This document shows, one piece after another, positions 16,262 through 25,267 of a DNA stretch of 43,427 nucleotides. Within the stretch, counting starts at the first letter, position 1; each line of letters opens with the position of its first letter. Below the pieces are notes generated by a model. That model ran no database searches. It was not told where the DNA came from and saw nothing but the letters and a program-made list of their open reading frames with translations. The stretch covers positions 1 to 43,427 of the forward strand of contig NZ_SMKK01000057.1 of NCBI RefSeq assembly GCF_004348425.1. Reading direction: 5' to 3'. This DNA comes from Actinomadura sp. 7K507 (lineage in GTDB: Bacteria > Actinomycetota > Actinomycetes > Streptosporangiales > Streptosporangiaceae). A program made the position numbers and the translations under genes.

Positions 16262-18313
16262 TCACCTCAGGAACGCGGCGGCGACGCCGGCGTCGACGGG
16301 GATGTGCAGGCCGGTGGTGTGGGTCAGGTCCCCGCCGGTCAGGGCGAAGACGGCGGCGGCGACGTGCTCGGGCAGCACCTCGCGTTTGAGCAGCGTCCGC
16401 TGGGCGTAGAACTCGCCGAGTCTCTCCTCCTCGACGCCGTACACGGCGGCGCGCTCGGCGCCCCAGCCGCCGGCGAAGATGCCGGAGCCGCGCACGACCC
16501 CGTCGGGGTTGACGCCGTTGACGCGGATGCCGTGCTCGCCGAGTTCGGCGGCCAGCAGCCGCACCTGGTGCGCCTGGTCGGCCTTGGCGGCTCCGTAGGC
16601 GATGTTGTTCGGCCCGGCGAACACGCCGTTCTTGGACGAGATGTAGACGATGTCGCCGCCCATCCCCTGCTCGGTCATGACGCGGGCGGTCTCGCGGGAG
16701 ACCAGGAACGAGCCGCGCGCCATGACGTCGTGCTGGAGGTCCCAGTCGGCGGCGGCGGTCTCCAGCAGCGGCTTGGAGATCGACAGGCCCGCGTTGTTGA
16801 CGACCAGGTCGACGCCGCCGAAGGCGAGGACCGCGTCGCGGACGGCGGCGGCGATCTCGTCTTCGGACGTCACGTCGGCTCCGGCGGCGACGGCGGCGTC
16901 GAAGGGGCGCGGGGCGCCCGCGCCGATCTCGGCGGCGACCTTCTCGGCGGCGGCGACGTCCCGGTCGGCGACGACGACGCAGGCGCCCTCGGCGGCCAGG
17001 CGGCGGGCCGTGGCGGCGCCGATGCCGGAACCGCCGCCGGTGACCAGCGCGACCCGCGCGGCGAGCGGCTTCGGCGCGGGCCTGCGGCGGAGCTTGGCCT
17101 CCTCCAGCTCCCAGTACTCGATGCGGAACTTCTCCGCCTCGTCGATCGGCGCGTACGCCGACAGGGCCTCCGCCCCGCGCATCACGTTGATCGCGTTGAC
17201 GTAGAACTCGCCGGCGACCCGCGCGGTCTGCTTGTCGGCGCCGAAGCTGAACATGCCGACGCCGGGGACCAGCACGATCGCCGGGTCCGCGCCGCGCATC
17301 GGCGGCGAGCCGGGGACGGCGTGCCGGTCGTAGTAGGCCGCGTACTCCTCGCGGTAGGCGGCGTGGAGTTCGCGCAGGCGGGCGCGGACGTCGTCGAGCG
17401 GCGCGTCCGGCGGCAGGTCCAGCACCATCGGGCGGACCTTGGTGCGCAGGAAGTGGTCGGGGCAGGACGTGCCGAGCGCGGCGAGCCTGGGGTGCTCGGC
17501 GCGGGCGACGAAGTCCAGCACGGCCTCGCCGTCGGTGTAGTGCCCGACCTGCCGGCGGTCGGTGGACGCCAGCCCCCGCAGCAGCGGGAACAGCGCCGCG
17601 GCGCGGGCGTGCCGCTCCTCGTGCGGCAGCGCCGGGTGGACGACCTCGCCGAACGGGTCGGCTCTGCCGTGCTCGTCGATGTAGGTCTCGGCGGTGCGGA
17701 TGATGTCGAGCGAGTTGGCCTTGCACTCCTCGCTCGTGTCGCCCCAGGCGGTGATGCCGTGGCCGCCGAGGATGACGCCGATCGCGTCCGGGTCGGCCTT
17801 CTTGATCTCGGCGATGTCCAGGCCGAGCTGGAAGCCGGGACGCCGCCACGGCACCCACGCGACCCGGTCCCCGAAGATCCGGCGGGTGAGTTCCTCGCCG
17901 TCCGCCGCCGTCGCGATGGCGATGCCGGAGTCGGGGTGCAGGTGGTCGACGTGCGCGGCCTCCACCAGCCCGTGCATGGCGGTGTCGATGGACGGTGCGG
18001 CGCCGCCCTTGCCGTGCAGGCAGTAGTCGAACGCGGCGACCATCTCGTCCTCGCGCTCGACGCCCGGGTAGACGTCCGCGAGGGCGCGCATCCGGTCGAG
18101 GCGGAGCACGGCCAGGCCCTTCCCGGTGAGGGTGCCGAGGTCGCCGCCGGACCCCTTCACCCACATCAGCTCGACGTCGCGGGCCGTCACGGGGTCGGTG
18201 ACGGTGCCCTTCGCCGAGGCGTTGCCGCCCGCGTAGTTGGTGTTGCGCGGGTCCGAGCCGAGGGTGTTGGCCCGTTCCAGCAGCTGCTCCACCTCGGGTG
18301 GGGTGGACGTCAT
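16262..18313 (-). CDS. rhaEW: Bifunctional rhamnulose-1-phosphate aldolase / L-lactaldehyde dehydrogenase
   Basis: 683 aa, ATG at 18313 with GGGAG upstream. Residues about 1-400 form a class II aldolase/adducin domain: metal-binding histidines in HVDHLHPDSG and GGHGITAWG. Residues about 415-683 form a short-chain dehydrogenase with VTGGGSGIG (near 424), NNAG and the catalytic Tyr-Lys pair in AYGAAK. The aldolase part splits L-rhamnulose-1-phosphate into DHAP and L-lactaldehyde; the dehydrogenase part oxidises lactaldehyde to L-lactate with NAD+. This fusion is known from actinobacterial and some other rhamnose pathways. The lactate product explains the LutABC genes across the divergent promoter. 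It lies 20 nt after a GH78 gene in the same operon. Confidence 0.92.
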   Translation of the reverse strand: MTSTPPEVEQLLERANTLGSDPRNTNYAGGNASAKGTVTDPVTARDVELMWVKGSGGDLGTLTGKGLAVLRLDRMRALADVYPGVEREDEMVAAFDYCLHGKGGAAPSIDTAMHGLVEAAHVDHLHPDSGIAIATAADGEELTRRIFGDRVAWVPWRRPGFQLGLDIAEIKKADPDAIGVILGGHGITAWGDTSEECKANSLDIIRTAETYIDEHGRADPFGEVVHPALPHEERHARAAALFPLLRGLASTDRRQVGHYTDGEAVLDFVARAEHPRLAALGTSCPDHFLRTKVRPMVLDLPPDAPLDDVRARLRELHAAYREEYAAYYDRHAVPGSPPMRGADPAIVLVPGVGMFSFGADKQTARVAGEFYVNAINVMRGAEALSAYAPIDEAEKFRIEYWELEEAKLRRRPAPKPLAARVALVTGGGSGIGAATARRLAAEGACVVVADRDVAAAEKVAAEIGAGAPRPFDAAVAAGADVTSEDEIAAAVRDAVLAFGGVDLVVNNAGLSISKPLLETAAADWDLQHDVMARGSFLVSRETARVMTEQGMGGDIVYISSKNGVFAGPNNIAYGAAKADQAHQVRLLAAELGEHGIRVNGVNPDGVVRGSGIFAGGWGAERAAVYGVEEERLGEFYAQRTLLKREVLPEHVAAAVFALTGGDLTHTTGLHIPVDAGVAAAFLR

Positions 18314-18333
18314 CGAATGTCTCCCAACGTGCG

Positions 18334-21300
18334 TTACTTGCGTGCGTTGAATCGGTACGTCCCGGACACGGCCTCCAGCCGGACGACGCCGTCCCCGGCG
18401 CCCAGGACGCGGACGCCGTCGGCGGAGCCGGCGGGCCGTCCGCTCTCGGTGACCCGTTCCGCCGCGGCGGCGGGCAGGTGGATCTCGGCGGTCGCGCCCA
18501 CCGGGACGCCCACCTCCAGGGCGAACCCGGAGCCGGACCGCTTCCAGCGGACCGACACCTGCCCGTGCGGGGTGGGCATCGAGGCGTTCACCGAGGTCAG
18601 GTCGCCGAGCGGCTTGGGAGCGATCTTGATCCGGTCGTATCCGGGCGCGGCCGGGCGGATCCCGGCCAGGTCCTCCTGGAACCACTCGCCGATGGCGCCG
18701 CCGAGGAAGACGTGGTCACGGGAGCGGGCGTCCAGGTCCCAGCGCTCCCACAACGTCGTCGCGCCGTTGTCGACCCAGTATCCCCAGCTGGGGTAGGTGC
18801 GCTGGGTGGCGACCTTGTAGGCCAGCTCGCCATGGCCGCGCGCGGTCAGCTCGGTCAGCAGGTACTTGGTGCCGAGCGCCCCGGTGTTGAGGTGGTCGCC
18901 GCGCTCCCTGACGTCGCGGACGAGCCGGTCGGTGACGGCCTTCTGCGACTCCCCCGGCGCCAGGCCGAGCGCCAGCGCGATCAGCGCCGAGGTCTGCCGG
19001 TAGCCGGGGTCGGTGTCGGTCACGTAGGCGTCGCCGCGCAGGAACTCCCTGTTGAACGCGTCCTTCATCGTCGCGGCGGCCGCGCGGTAGCGGGCCGCGT
19101 CGGCGCCGTGGCCGAGGACCTCGGCGATGTCGGCCATGACCAGGCTGTTGGAGTAGGTGTAGGCGGTGCCGTGCAGCCGCTTGTCCTCGGGGGTGTTGCC
19201 GCCGTAGCCCGGTGCCAGGTAGTCGTTCAGCTGGCTGGGGTAGATGCCGTCGTCGCCGCGCGTGAGCCAGTCGTCGAGGTAGCGGCGCATGGCCGGGTAG
19301 TTCTCCGACAGGACGGCGCGGTCGCCGTACCGCTCGTACATCAGCCACGGGATGACGGTGAACGAGGCGTGCCACGGCGGCGAGGGCCATCCGTCGCCGA
19401 GGCCCCAGCCGTTGTCGGGGACGATCGCCGGGACCAGGCCGTCCGGTCCCTGGCTGTCGCGGTGGTCGGTCATCCACTTGGTGAACAGCCGGCGCAGGTC
19501 GTAGCGGCCCATCATCATCTCGGCCATCAGCTGGGCGTCGCCGGTCCAGCCGTTCTTCTCGTACATCGGGGTGTCGGTCGGGATGCCGTGCCAGTTGTTG
19601 ACCACGGTCTGCCGGGTGATCTTCTCGATCGTGCCGAACAGGCCGTTGGAGCTGCGGAACGTCCCGTTCGAGCGCAGGTCCGTCCGGACCTCGCGGCCGT
19701 CCAGGTCGGCGGCCGTGGGCGGCTCGCCGGGCCAGCCGGTCACCTCCACGTACTGGAAGCCCTTGTAGGTGTAGCGGGCCTCCCAGCTCTCGCGGCCGCG
19801 CCCGGACAGGACGTACTCGTCGGTCTGGAAGCGTCCGGTGACGTGCCCGCTCTCGGCCAGGACGGTGCCGTCGTCGTTGAGCCGCTCGCCGTACTTGAGG
19901 CCGATCTTCGTGCCCGCGGGGCCGCTCGGGCGGATGCGGGCCCAGCCGGCGATGTTGCGCGGCAGCTTGAAGACGTACGTCCCCTCCTCGGGGTTGGTGA
20001 CAGCGACCGGGCGGAGGGTGTCGGTGACCCGGATCGGCTCGTGCTCCTCGGGCACGACGTTGTCCGTCGGCGCGGGCAGGGCCGCGGCCCGCTCCCACGA
20101 GGACGCGTCGAAGCCGGGACGGTCCCAGCCGCGCTTCTCCTCGCGGGCGTCGTAGGTCTCGCCGCCGTAGAGGGAGTCGTAGCGCACGGGGCCCTCGGCG
20201 TGGCGCCACCGGCCGTCGGTCGCGACGGTCTCGATGCTGCCGTCGCGGTAGGTGACGACGAGCTGGGCCAGCAGCCGGGGCTCGGCGGTCCATGGAGTGT
20301 CGTGCCAGTTCCACACGTTCTGCTGGGTCATCCCGTAGAAGCCGCGGCCGAGCCGCGCTCCGATCACGTTGCCGCCGCGCCGCAGCATCCGGGTGACGTC
20401 GCGGGTCACGTACTCGACGCGCTTGTCGTAGCGGACGAAGCCGGGCTGCAGCACCTCGTCCCCGACGCGCCTGCCGTTCAGGCTCAGCTCGGCGTACCCG
20501 GCCGCGGCCGCGTACAGCCGCGCCTTGGCGACCTTCTTGCCGCGGACGGTGAAGTCGCGGCGCAGGAGCGGCTCGGGGAGGGTGGGCTTCTCGGGCTTGA
20601 CCTCGCCCCAGGGGGCGCCTCCCCAGGCCGTCACCACCTTCGCCTCCGCCCAGCCGGCGTCGTCGAAATCGGCGGCGCGCCAGTCGCCGGCCGGCTCCTC
20701 GTTCGCGGAACGCCATCCCGCGCCCGTGTCGAACCGCTCCGGTTCCCGGCCGGGCAGTTCCAGCCGCCCGAGGAGCCCGGCGGGGCTCGGCCGGCCGTTG
20801 GTGGCCTGGACGGCGACGACGTTGCGGCCCTGCCGCAGCTTCGAGGTCACGTCGACGACGATGGGGCGCTTCCAGTTCTCCTGCTCCGGGTTGGGGTCGC
20901 GTCCCCCGGCCTCGGCTCCGTTCACCCAGACGGTGAAGCCGTCATCGGCGGTCATGGCCAGGCGGGCGCCCTGCGGGACCGAGGCGAGGTCGAACGTCCC
21001 GCGGAAGTAGCGCGACCCGGCGGGCGCCTCCGTGGCCGGGTCCCCCTCGGGGTACCAGATCCAGTCGGTGCCGCCGAGGTCGGGCACGGATGACGCTTTC
21101 CCGGGAGCGCCGATCCAGGAACCGCGCCAGCCGTCCCCGGCGAGCGCCGTCTCGAACCAGGTGTCCTTGCTCCAGCGCGTCCAGTCGCCTTCGGCGTCGG
21201 CGACCTTGACCCGCCAGGTGTAGCGGGTGGCGGGCTTGAGCGCCGGGCCTCCGTAGCGGACGTCGTAGGAGCGCGCCCCGGACACGCTCCCCGAGTCCCA

Positions 21301-21558
21301 GACGGTGCGGTCCCCTCCGGCGGTGGCGACCGTGATGCGGTACGCCGTCTGCCGCTGGCCCCGTTCCCGCGAGGACAGCAGCCAGCCGAAGCGGGGCTCG
21401 GGGGCGGAGACGGCGATCGGGGTGGCGGCGTGCTCGGTCTCCAGCCCGGCGACGCGCAGCGCCGCCTCCTCCCGCGCGTGCGCGGGGGCGGCGAGGGAGA
21501 GAACGAGCCCGGTCGTGACGGCGGCGGCGGTCCAGCGGCGTTTCGAGGTGGGGGGCAT
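18334..21558 (-). CDS. Secreted GH78 alpha-L-rhamnosidase with GH2-like jelly-roll insert (Sec)
   Basis: 1,074 aa, ATG at 21558 with AAGGAGG upstream. Sec signal about residues 1-28 (KRRWTAAAVTTGLVLSLAAPAHA). After the Fn3-like domain, a jelly-roll insert (about 165-290; RYFRGTFDL, TADDGFTVWVNG, VAVQATNG) resembles the sugar-binding domain of GH2-type enzymes. Then the GH78 N domain and barrel: acid-side motif DTPMYEKNGWTGDAQ (near 668), base-side motif LWERWD (near 939). The acid motif has YEK where the usual form is RDER, a real variation around the catalytic Glu. It is embedded between rhaI and rhaEW, so its expression must be tied directly to rhamnose import and catabolism, unlike a free-standing glycosidase. 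Confidence 0.92.
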   Translation of the reverse strand: MPPTSKRRWTAAAVTTGLVLSLAAPAHAREEAALRVAGLETEHAATPIAVSAPEPRFGWLLSSRERGQRQTAYRITVATAGGDRTVWDSGSVSGARSYDVRYGGPALKPATRYTWRVKVADAEGDWTRWSKDTWFETALAGDGWRGSWIGAPGKASSVPDLGGTDWIWYPEGDPATEAPAGSRYFRGTFDLASVPQGARLAMTADDGFTVWVNGAEAGGRDPNPEQENWKRPIVVDVTSKLRQGRNVVAVQATNGRPSPAGLLGRLELPGREPERFDTGAGWRSANEEPAGDWRAADFDDAGWAEAKVVTAWGGAPWGEVKPEKPTLPEPLLRRDFTVRGKKVAKARLYAAAAGYAELSLNGRRVGDEVLQPGFVRYDKRVEYVTRDVTRMLRRGGNVIGARLGRGFYGMTQQNVWNWHDTPWTAEPRLLAQLVVTYRDGSIETVATDGRWRHAEGPVRYDSLYGGETYDAREEKRGWDRPGFDASSWERAAALPAPTDNVVPEEHEPIRVTDTLRPVAVTNPEEGTYVFKLPRNIAGWARIRPSGPAGTKIGLKYGERLNDDGTVLAESGHVTGRFQTDEYVLSGRGRESWEARYTYKGFQYVEVTGWPGEPPTAADLDGREVRTDLRSNGTFRSSNGLFGTIEKITRQTVVNNWHGIPTDTPMYEKNGWTGDAQLMAEMMMGRYDLRRLFTKWMTDHRDSQGPDGLVPAIVPDNGWGLGDGWPSPPWHASFTVIPWLMYERYGDRAVLSENYPAMRRYLDDWLTRGDDGIYPSQLNDYLAPGYGGNTPEDKRLHGTAYTYSNSLVMADIAEVLGHGADAARYRAAAATMKDAFNREFLRGDAYVTDTDPGYRQTSALIALALGLAPGESQKAVTDRLVRDVRERGDHLNTGALGTKYLLTELTARGHGELAYKVATQRTYPSWGYWVDNGATTLWERWDLDARSRDHVFLGGAIGEWFQEDLAGIRPAAPGYDRIKIAPKPLGDLTSVNASMPTPHGQVSVRWKRSGSGFALEVGVPVGATAEIHLPAAAAERVTESGRPAGSADGVRVLGAGDGVVRLEAVSGTYRFNARK

Positions 21559-21584
21559 CCTCGGCCTCCTTGTCAGGGTGGTGG

Positions 21585-22751
21585 TCAGGCGCCCCAGCCG
21601 GCGGCCTGGCCGTCCTTGCGCTCCTCGGCGACACGCTCGTAGTAGCCGGACGCCCTGTAGGCTGCGACCGGGTCGGGGTGCAGGCCCATGTCCTCGCGGA
21701 CCTCGGCGAGCAGCGGGCGGACGTCGGTGTTGAACGCGTCCATGAACACGGCGTTGGCTTCGAGGACGTCACCGGACGACTGCGCGGCCGACAGCGCGCC
21801 GGCGTCCACGAGCAGCGCCTTGGCCGTGGCCTCCTGGACGTTCATCACCGAGCGGATCTGCCCGTGGATCTTCGGCTCGATGTTGTGGCACTGGTCGAGC
21901 ATGAACGCCACGCCCGCCTCCGCGTCGTGGCCGCCGCCCCGCACCACCTCGTACATGATCCGGAACAGCTGGAACGGGTCGGCGGCGCCGACCATCAGGT
22001 CGTCGTCGGCGTAGAAGCGGGAGTTGAAGTCGAACCCGCCGAGCTTCCCCTCGCGCAGCAGGAACGCGACGATGAACTCGATGTTGGTTCCGGGCGCGTG
22101 GTGGCCGGTGTCCACCACGACCTGCGCCTTCGGGCCGAGCTTGATGCAGTGCGCGTAGGAGGCGCCCCAGTCCGGGACGTCGGTCATGTAGAACGCGGGC
22201 TCGAACAGCTTGTACTCCAGCAGGAAGCGCTGGTCGTCGCCGAGCCGCTCGTACACGGCGGCGAGGGCCTCGGCCATCCGGTCCTGGCGGGCGCGGATGT
22301 CGTCCTGCCCCGGGTAGTTCGTGCCGTCGGAGAACCACAGCTTCAGGTCTCGGGAACCCGTCATGTCCATGATGTCGACGGCTTCGAGCAGATGGTCGAG
22401 CGCCTTGCGGCGGACGGCGGGGTCGGGGTTGGTGACGCTGCCGAGCATGTAGTCGTCGTCCTGGAAGACGTTGGTGTTGACCGCGCCGATCCGCACCCCC
22501 TGCGCCTCGGCGTGCGCGGCCAGCGCGGCGTAGTCGTCCACCCTGTCCCAGGGGATGTGCACGGCGACGCGGGGGGCGACGCCGGTGTAGCGGTGCACCT
22601 GCGCGGCGTCGTCGATCTTCTCCTGCGGGGTGCGCGGCACGCCCCGCTGGGCGAAGACCTTGAAACGGGTCCCCGAGTTCCCGTACGCCCACGAGGGAGT
22701 CTCGATCTGCTGGCGGCGCAGGGCGTCCTTCACCGCGCTGGTGTCGTTCAC
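21585..22751 (-). CDS. rhaI: L-rhamnose isomerase
   Basis: 388 aa, GTG at 22751 chosen because AGAGG stands 5 nt upstream; a GTG at 22766 overlapping the rhaM stop (GTGA) is the alternative. TIM-barrel xylose-isomerase-like fold of the RhaI (Pseudomonas-type) group: metal ligands visible in [12 protein letters not shown] (Glu), [12 protein letters not shown] (Asp, His) and [14 protein letters not shown] (Asp). It converts L-rhamnose to L-rhamnulose in the cytoplasm using Mn2+ or a similar metal. It follows rhaM by 11 nt and precedes a GH78 gene by 26 nt in one operon. The length is typical for this group and no key residue seems lost. Confidence 0.93.
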   Translation of the reverse strand: MNDTSAVKDALRRQQIETPSWAYGNSGTRFKVFAQRGVPRTPQEKIDDAAQVHRYTGVAPRVAVHIPWDRVDDYAALAAHAEAQGVRIGAVNTNVFQDDDYMLGSVTNPDPAVRRKALDHLLEAVDIMDMTGSRDLKLWFSDGTNYPGQDDIRARQDRMAEALAAVYERLGDDQRFLLEYKLFEPAFYMTDVPDWGASYAHCIKLGPKAQVVVDTGHHAPGTNIEFIVAFLLREGKLGGFDFNSRFYADDDLMVGAADPFQLFRIMYEVVRGGGHDAEAGVAFMLDQCHNIEPKIHGQIRSVMNVQEATAKALLVDAGALSAAQSSGDVLEANAVFMDAFNTDVRPLLAEVREDMGLHPDPVAAYRASGYYERVAEERKDGQAAGWGA

Positions 22752-22762
22752 GATTACCTCTT

Positions 22763-23101
22763 TCACTCCAGGTGGAAGACCTCGGCGAGCGGCCGCATCC
22801 CCTCGTCGGGGCGGCCGTCGAGGTCTTCGAAGAACTGCGCCATCTCCGCCTGCCACCGCGCGTTGACCTCGGTGGCGGCCATCCGCTCCTGGGCCGCCTC
22901 GAAGTCGTCGGTCTCCAGGTAGCCGACGAGGAGACCGTCCTCGCGCAGGAACAGCGAGTAGTTGTGCCAGCCGGAGTCGCGCAGGGCCGCGCGCATGTCG
23001 GGCCAGACCGCCTGGTGGCGCAGCTTGTACTCCTCCAGGCGGTCCTGCCTGACCTTCAGCAGGAAGCAGATCCGCTTCCCGCGCGAAGAATCCGTGTCCA
23101 T
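22763..23101 (-). CDS. rhaM: L-rhamnose mutarotase
   Basis: 112 aa, typical for the family (E. coli YiiL/RhaM 104 aa). The catalytic His lies in [10 protein letters not shown] (His29) and the Trp/Tyr-rich strands WHNYSLFL and VGYLETDD match the dimeric ferredoxin-like fold. It speeds the interconversion of alpha- and beta-L-rhamnose so that the isomerase gets its preferred anomer. It sits 13 nt after rhaS and just before rhaI. Confidence 0.93.
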   Translation of the reverse strand: MDTDSSRGKRICFLLKVRQDRLEEYKLRHQAVWPDMRAALRDSGWHNYSLFLREDGLLVGYLETDDFEAAQERMAATEVNARWQAEMAQFFEDLDGRPDEGMRPLAEVFHLE

Positions 23102-23114
23102 ATGCGCGGCGGGC

Positions 23115-24212
23115 TCAGAAGTCGTAGTCGTCGATGTTCTTCTCGTCGAACACCGTCGGCGGGCCGAGGATGATCTCGCCCTTGGCGCCGATGCCGCGTT
23201 CGCCGAGCTTGCCGGCCTTGAACTTCTGGCCCTGCTCGCCGGTGATCTGGCCGGAGGCCAGCGCGCCCGCCGCGTATCCGGCCAGGTAGCCGAGGTTCGC
23301 CGGGTCCCACAGCGCGAACTTCTCGACCGTGCCGTCCTTGATGAACTTGCGCATCTGGTTCGGGGTGCCGAGGCCGGTCAGCGCGACCTTGCCCTTGTAC
23401 TCCGAACCGGAGATGTAGCGGGCCGCGGCGGCGATGCCGACCGTGGTCGGCGAGATGATGCCCTTGAGGTTCGGGTACGCCTGCAGCAGGCCCTGGGTCT
23501 GCTGGAACGACTTCTGGTCGTCGTCGTCGCCGTAGGCCACCTTGACGAGCTTCATCCCCGAGTACTCGGGCTTCTTCAGCTCGTCCTTCATGAACTCGAT
23601 CCAGGCGTTCTGGTTCGTGGCGTTCGCGGTCGCCGACAGGATCGCGATCTCGCCCTTGGCGCCGATCTGGTCGGCGAGCAGCTTGACCTGGCTGCGGCCG
23701 ATGTCCTCGGAGGAGGCCTGGTTGATGAACACGTCCCGGCACTCGGGGTTGGTGTCGGAGTCGTAGGCGACGACCTTGATGTCCTTGGACATCGCCTGCT
23801 TGAGCGGCCCGCACACCGCGTTCGCGTCGTTGGCGGCGATGAGGATCGCGTCGTGCTGCTGCTGGATGAGGGTGTTGATGTAGGAGACCTGCGAGGACGC
23901 CGACGCGTCGGAGGGCCCGACCTCCTTGGCCTCCGCGCCGAACTCCTTGGCGGCGGCGATGCCGGCGTTGTCGACGATGGTGGAGTACGGGTTGTTGACC
24001 TGCTTGGGCAGGAACGCCAGCTTCAGGCCCTTCTTCATCGGCGCGTTCGGGTCGGCCGTGGTCTCCGCGCCGGTCTTGCCCTCCCCGGACGCCGACGAGG
24101 AGTCCTTGGTGGTTCCGCCGCAGGCGGCCAGGCTCAGGGCCAGGACGCTCACCGTGGCTGTGGCCCCCAATCGGGCCGCCAGCCGTCGCGGAGCGCGCAA
24201 ACGAGTGGTCAT
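23115..24212 (-). CDS. rhaS: Rhamnose ABC transporter substrate-binding lipoprotein
   Basis: 365 aa, ATG at 24212 with AAAGG upstream. Lipoprotein signal with lipobox LSLAAC, Cys31, followed by a Ser/Gly/Thr-rich linker. The mature part is a periplasmic-binding-protein-like fold of the RbsB/RhaS type (LKLAFLPKQVNNPYSTIVD; ILIAANDANAV; VVAYDSDTNP; ALTGLGTPNQMRKFIKDG). It captures L-rhamnose at the cell surface and delivers it to RhaPQ. A 56-nt gap separates it from rhaQ, the longest in this part of the operon. Confidence 0.9.
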   Translation of the reverse strand: MTTRLRAPRRLAARLGATATVSVLALSLAACGGTTKDSSSASGEGKTGAETTADPNAPMKKGLKLAFLPKQVNNPYSTIVDNAGIAAAKEFGAEAKEVGPSDASASSQVSYINTLIQQQHDAILIAANDANAVCGPLKQAMSKDIKVVAYDSDTNPECRDVFINQASSEDIGRSQVKLLADQIGAKGEIAILSATANATNQNAWIEFMKDELKKPEYSGMKLVKVAYGDDDDQKSFQQTQGLLQAYPNLKGIISPTTVGIAAAARYISGSEYKGKVALTGLGTPNQMRKFIKDGTVEKFALWDPANLGYLAGYAAGALASGQITGEQGQKFKAGKLGERGIGAKGEIILGPPTVFDEKNIDDYDF

Positions 24213-24268
24213 CTCGGTGCCTTTCGGAAATCCGGGTCTTGCTTCGGGGGTGGGATGGGGACTCGCGA

Positions 24269-25267
24269 CTAGGGCGCGGCGGCGGGGGTCGCGGGTCGCG
24301 CGCCCCGCCGCCTGCCTTGTGCCTCGCGCACCACGGCGATCAGCCGCGGTGTGAGGACGCTGATGATGAGCAGCAGCCCGGTGACGATCGACTGGACCTC
24401 GGTGGAGACGTCGTTGAGCATCAGCAGGTTGCGGAGCAGGCCGACCAGCAGCACCGCGGCGATGACGCCGGCGAGGGTGCCCTTGCCGCCCTCGAAGTCG
24501 ATGCCGCCGAGCAGCACCGCCGCGATGACGGCCAGTTCGAGGCCGATTCCGTTGTCGGCGCGGGCGCTGCCGTAGCGGAGCGTGTAGACGATGCCGGCGA
24601 ACCCGGCGACCAGGCCGGACATCACGAACAGGATCAGCTTGATGCGCTTGACCCGGATGCCGGCGAAGTAGGCGGCGTCCTCCTGCGCGCCGATCGCGAA
24701 CAGCGACCGCCCGATGCCGGTGGCGTGCAGGACGACGCCGGCGAAGACGGCGAGCAGGACGAACAGCGCGATCGGGTACGGGATCGGGGTGCCGGGGATG
24801 GAGGAGGTGGCGAGGTCGGTGTAGGCGAACGGGAACTCGGAGATGGCGCCGGTGCCGAGCGTCACGTAGGCGAGGCCCCGGTAGAGGGTCATCGTGCCGA
24901 TCGTGACGGCGAGGGACGGCAGCCCCAGCTTGGTGACGAGCAGCCCGTTGACCAGCCCGCAGATCACGCCGACGACCAGCACCAGCGGGATGATCGTCTC
25001 GATCGCCATGCCGTTGTCCCACAACATGCCGGTCAGCGCGCTGCTCAGCCCGAGGATGGAGGCGACCGACAGGTCGACCTGCCCGCACACGACCAGCAGC
25101 GTCATCGGCAGCGCGATCAGCGCGATCTCGCTGAGGTCGAGCAGCGCGAACGACAGGTTGCCGCTGCTGGCGAAGTCGGGCGAGAACCCGGCGCCGCCGA
25201 AGAAGACCACGATCAGCAGCACGGTGATGGCGGTCTCCCACCGCACCAGGTGTCCCAGGCGGCTCAT
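24269..25267 (-). CDS. rhaQ: Rhamnose ABC transporter permease
   Basis: 332 aa, ATG at 25267 overlapping the rhaP stop (ATGA), with GGGAGGGG upstream. About eight to ten membrane segments of the RbsC (branched, BPD_transp_2) type; the cytoplasmic loop that contacts the ATPase is seen in FAIGAQEDAAYFAGIRVKRI (EAA-like loop). With RhaP it forms the membrane channel of the importer. Assignment as Q rather than P follows gene order in known rha importer operons and is otherwise arbitrary. Confidence 0.87.
   Translation of the reverse strand: MSRLGHLVRWETAITVLLIVVFFGGAGFSPDFASSGNLSFALLDLSEIALIALPMTLLVVCGQVDLSVASILGLSSALTGMLWDNGMAIETIIPLVLVVGVICGLVNGLLVTKLGLPSLAVTIGTMTLYRGLAYVTLGTGAISEFPFAYTDLATSSIPGTPIPYPIALFVLLAVFAGVVLHATGIGRSLFAIGAQEDAAYFAGIRVKRIKLILFVMSGLVAGFAGIVYTLRYGSARADNGIGLELAVIAAVLLGGIDFEGGKGTLAGVIAAVLLVGLLRNLLMLNDVSTEVQSIVTGLLLIISVLTPRLIAVVREAQGRRRGARPATPAAAP

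Noticed and set aside
14832..18164. Single 1,110-aa frame covering isomerase-like and aldolase genes
   Set aside because: The part before 16247 is an out-of-frame reading of the aldolase/dehydrogenase gene; the isomerase-like protein has its own ATG and ribosome binding site.
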